DNA of 6,555 nt from Prevotellaceae bacterium. GTDB taxonomy: Bacteria > Bacteroidota > Bacteroidia > Bacteroidales > Bacteroidaceae. Under the pieces are notes generated by a model, which searched no databases, was not told the origin of the DNA, and saw only the letters and a list, made by a program, of their open reading frames with translations. The stretch spans positions 1 to 6,555 of the forward strand of contig JAUNIK010000157.1 of NCBI GenBank assembly GCA_030523505.1. The letters run 5' to 3'. Shown here piece after piece: positions 4,586-6,555 of the stretch. A program made the translations under genes and the position numbers. The first letter of the stretch is position 1; the number at the start of each line of letters is the position of its first letter.

Positions 4586-6382
4586 TTACTTCCCTTTACT
4601 GTCTTTCAAACCGACGGTTGAGTTGAATACTGGGTGCTCTGGTGTTGAGTCTGGGTCAACATTGAAGTAGCCGGTACGCTGGAACTGCAGGTAAGAGAGG
4701 GCAGGGAGCTCTGCTGCGAACTTCTCAACATAAGCGTTCTTGTTGATGTTCAGCGAGTTTGGATTGAGGAATGGACGCATAGCGTCGATGCCACGAACAC
4801 CATTCTCCTTCTCGTACTGCTTGATAGCATCGCGAGGATTCTCGCATGTCCAGAGGCACTCGTAGTTGCGAACCTCTGCTGGAACACAGTGAGCGCATGA
4901 CACCCAGTGGATAGTACCCTTCACCTTGCGGTTTGCACCTTCTGTGCCGGCAAGTGAATTCTCATCGTATGTGCAGTAGATTTCCTCAACCTCGCCAGTC
5001 TCTTCGTTAGCCTTGAAACCAGTACAGTCAACGATGTAAGCACCCTTCAGGCGTGTCTCCTTGCCAGGATACATACGGAAGAACTTCTTGTCAGGCTCAG
5101 CCTTGAAGTCCTCGCGCTCAATCCACAACTCGCGAGAGAACTCGATGGTGTGGGTGTTGCCCTCTGTGATAACGTTGCCCTCGGCATCCTTCAACTCTGG
5201 GTTGTTGATCACCTCAAGGTTCTCAACCTTTCCCTCAGGGTAGTTGGTGATGATAACCTTCACTGGGTTCAGCACAGCCGATACACGGGTAGCACGCTCA
5301 TTGAGGTCGGCACGTGCGGCAGCCTCCATCAACTTGATGTCGTTGAGAGCATCGAAGGTGGTGTAACCGATAGAATCGATGAAACGGAGGATTGACTCTG
5401 GTGAGTAGCCACGACGACGGATACCGCAGATTGTTGGCATTCGTGGGTCGTCCCAGCCGTTCACAACACCTTCCTTGGTAAGGATGAGGAGGTTACGCTT
5501 CGACATAAGGGTATAGTTCAGGTTCAGCTTGTTGAACTCGAACTGGTGTGGACGGTTGTCCTGGATATCGCCATGTGGGTGACCTTCAACAACCTTGCCA
5601 GTCTCAGCAGCCCATTCCTTGATCCATGTAACGAACAAGTCGTAGAGATCGCGGTGAGGCACGAACTCGAGAGTACAGATAGAGTGGGTCACGCCCTCGA
5701 GATAGTCGCTCTGACCGTGGGTGAAGTCATACATTGGATATGCGTTCCAAGTGTTGCCTGTACGCCAGTGAGGCATGTTGAGCACACGGTACATGATAGG
5801 ATCGCGGAAATGCATGTTTGGCGAAGCCATATCGATCTTGGCACGGAGAATCATCTTTCCTGGTTCTACATTGCCCGAGTTCATCTGTTCGAAGAGTGCG
5901 AGGCTCTCCTCAACAGGGCGGTCGCGATATGGAGAGTTTGTGCCAGGCTGTGTTGGAGTACCCTTCTGCTCAGCAATCTGCTCAGAAGTCTGCTCGTCAA
6001 CATACGCACGGCCGTTCTTGATGCACCATACGGCGAAATCCCAGAGGTCTTGGAAATAGTCTGATGCGTAAACCAACTTGCCCCACTTGAAGCCGAGCCA
6101 CTCGATGTCGTGCTTGATAGCCTCTACATACTCTGTGTCTTCCTTCTGAGGGTTAGTGTCATCCATACGGAGGTTGCACACCCCGCCGAACTTCTCTGCC
6201 ACACCGAAGTCCATAGCGATAGCTTTCGCATGACCGATATGGAGGTAGCCGTTAGGCTCTGGTGGGAAACGTGTCTGCAGGCGACCGCCGTTCTTGCCCT
6301 CAGCGAGGTCGTTGGCGATGATCTGCTCAATGAAGTTCAGACTCTTTTTCTCTTCAACAATGTTTTCTACGATGTTTGTCAT
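4586..6382 (-). CDS. glnS: Glutaminyl-tRNA synthetase
   Basis: This 598-residue class I synthetase charges tRNA-Gln with glutamine in the cytoplasm. The N-terminal Rossmann domain shows FPPEPNGYLHIGHAKA (39-54, HIGH at 48-51), the LRMDDTNPQKE segment (71-81) and the WNAYPMYDFTHGQSDYLEG segment (212-230) that line the active site. The KMSKS-like loop is TLMSKRNLL (291-299), as in GlnRS rather than GluRS, followed by GWDDPRMPTICGIRRRGYSPESI. The C-terminal half from about 360 is the two beta-barrel anticodon-binding region. It is longer than the roughly 554 residues of the E. coli enzyme; part of the excess is a segment near 252-277 (TWIKEWAAETGKVVEG and after) before the KMSKS region. The ATG at 6382-6380 fits the usual short N-terminal extension. 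A promoter lies directly upstream. Presence of GlnRS means direct charging rather than sole dependence on GatCAB transamidation. Confidence 0.97.
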   Translation of the reverse strand: MTNIVENIVEEKKSLNFIEQIIANDLAEGKNGGRLQTRFPPEPNGYLHIGHAKAIAMDFGVAEKFGGVCNLRMDDTNPQKEDTEYVEAIKHDIEWLGFKWGKLVYASDYFQDLWDFAVWCIKNGRAYVDEQTSEQIAEQKGTPTQPGTNSPYRDRPVEESLALFEQMNSGNVEPGKMILRAKIDMASPNMHFRDPIMYRVLNMPHWRTGNTWNAYPMYDFTHGQSDYLEGVTHSICTLEFVPHRDLYDLFVTWIKEWAAETGKVVEGHPHGDIQDNRPHQFEFNKLNLNYTLMSKRNLLILTKEGVVNGWDDPRMPTICGIRRRGYSPESILRFIDSIGYTTFDALNDIKLMEAAARADLNERATRVSAVLNPVKVIITNYPEGKVENLEVINNPELKDAEGNVITEGNTHTIEFSRELWIEREDFKAEPDKKFFRMYPGKETRLKGAYIVDCTGFKANEETGEVEEIYCTYDENSLAGTEGANRKVKGTIHWVSCAHCVPAEVRNYECLWTCENPRDAIKQYEKENGVRGIDAMRPFLNPNSLNINKNAYVEKFAAELPALSYLQFQRTGYFNVDPDSTPEHPVFNSTVGLKDSKGK

Positions 6383-6405
6383 ATTCTTGATGATTTTATT
6401 TTCTG

Positions 6406-6434
6406 CAAAATTACAAAAATAAACCGAGAATCAA
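6406..6434 (-). promoter_or_regulatory. Promoter of glnS
   Basis: On the minus strand TAATTTTG (6413-6406) matches the TAnnTTTG -7 element, with TTG (6434-6432) 18 bases upstream. A second -7-like TATTTTTG (6421-6414) sits immediately upstream without a matching -33 element. The start site should be near 6400, leaving a short A-rich leader of about 20 bases with no Shine-Dalgarno sequence. The spacing is a little shorter than the consensus, so confidence is moderate. Confidence 0.65.
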
Positions 6435-6448
6435 GATTAATATCTTGA
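6431..6448. repeat. Palindrome overlapping the glnS -33 region
   Basis: TCAAGAT (6431-6437) and ATCTTGA (6442-6448) form a perfect 7-base inverted repeat with a TAAT spacer. It covers the presumed -33 TTG and lies 49-66 bases before the glnS start. The symmetry and position suit a dimeric regulator's operator, but no regulator is encoded in the window and a 7-base repeat in AT-rich DNA can arise by chance. Confidence 0.4.
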
Positions 6449-6467
6449 AATCTTTGTAAAACTTGTA

Positions 6468-6555
6468 CTACCTTATTCCTCGCTCGTTCAGGGCACTTGA
6501 ATATTTCGGGTCACCAGTAAATCCCCGTGTTTGAATTATTGAGTAAACATGTGTG
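6468..6555 (-). CDS. Possible 3' end of an unidentified gene
   Basis: A minus-strand frame enters from the right edge and runs 28 codons (with residues such as TRGFTGDPKY and SSALNERGIR) to a TAG at 6470-6468, which is 85 bases upstream of the glnS start. The residue mix looks protein-like, and the distance leaves room for the glnS promoter. I do not recognise the sequence, and an open stretch this short has a substantial chance of being accidental; the opposite strand is also open for about 20 codons here. Treat as tentative. Confidence 0.25.
   Translation of the reverse strand, partial: THVYSIIQTRGFTGDPKYSSALNERGIR

Noticed and set aside
4470..4670. Plus-strand frame of 66 codons with a Val-Phe repeat
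   Set aside because: The VFVFVFV run is just the translation of the hexamer array; the frame runs antisense into the glnS 3' end, has no promoter, and its composition is not protein-like.
5546..6064. 172-codon plus-strand frame within glnS
   Set aside because: It lies wholly antisense to glnS, whose family match is unmistakable, and shows no promoter or recognisable domain.

Overview
The window looks like a chromosomal segment of a Bacteroidota member, most likely Prevotellaceae (Prevotella/Segatella type). The reasons are the match of several promoters to the Bacteroidota consensus (TTG or TTTG at about -33, TAnnTTTG at about -7), A-rich leaders without Shine-Dalgarno sequences, a small lipoprotein of the kind common in these genomes, and the general look of the housekeeping proteins. 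The genus is an inference; no rRNA or other marker is present.

Left half, plus strand: the 3' part of an O-acetylhomoserine sulfhydrylase gene (1-1173) is followed after 26 bases by an aldose 1-epimerase-like gene (1200-2117), and that by a gene for a PD-(D/E)XK (RecB/phage-exonuclease-like) nuclease (2120-2968) that starts 2 bases after the preceding stop. These three probably share a transcript. A well-formed promoter (2975-3006) then drives a 98-codon gene of unknown function (3052-3348), which ends in a strong intrinsic terminator (3363-3402).

Right half, minus strand, read from the right edge: a possible 3' end of an unidentified gene (6468-6555), then glnS for glutaminyl-tRNA synthetase (4586-6382) with its own promoter and a palindrome over the -33 region, then a DedA-family membrane protein gene (3822-4457), then a 52-residue lipoprotein gene (3468-3626) with an A-tract-rich promoter and its own terminator (3407-3439). 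The two half-regions converge, and their terminators lie 4 bases apart.

The genes do not form one pathway. They cover sulfur amino acid synthesis, sugar anomer interconversion, a nuclease of unknown role, translation, and membrane/envelope functions. The parts least explained by ordinary annotation are the glnS-dedA spacer, which holds two hairpins, an imperfect CGTWTT hexamer array and an alternating purine-pyrimidine tract; the small lipoprotein with a five-residue repeat; and the stand-alone nuclease. I see no CRISPR array, tRNA, rRNA, insertion sequence or convincing defence system.
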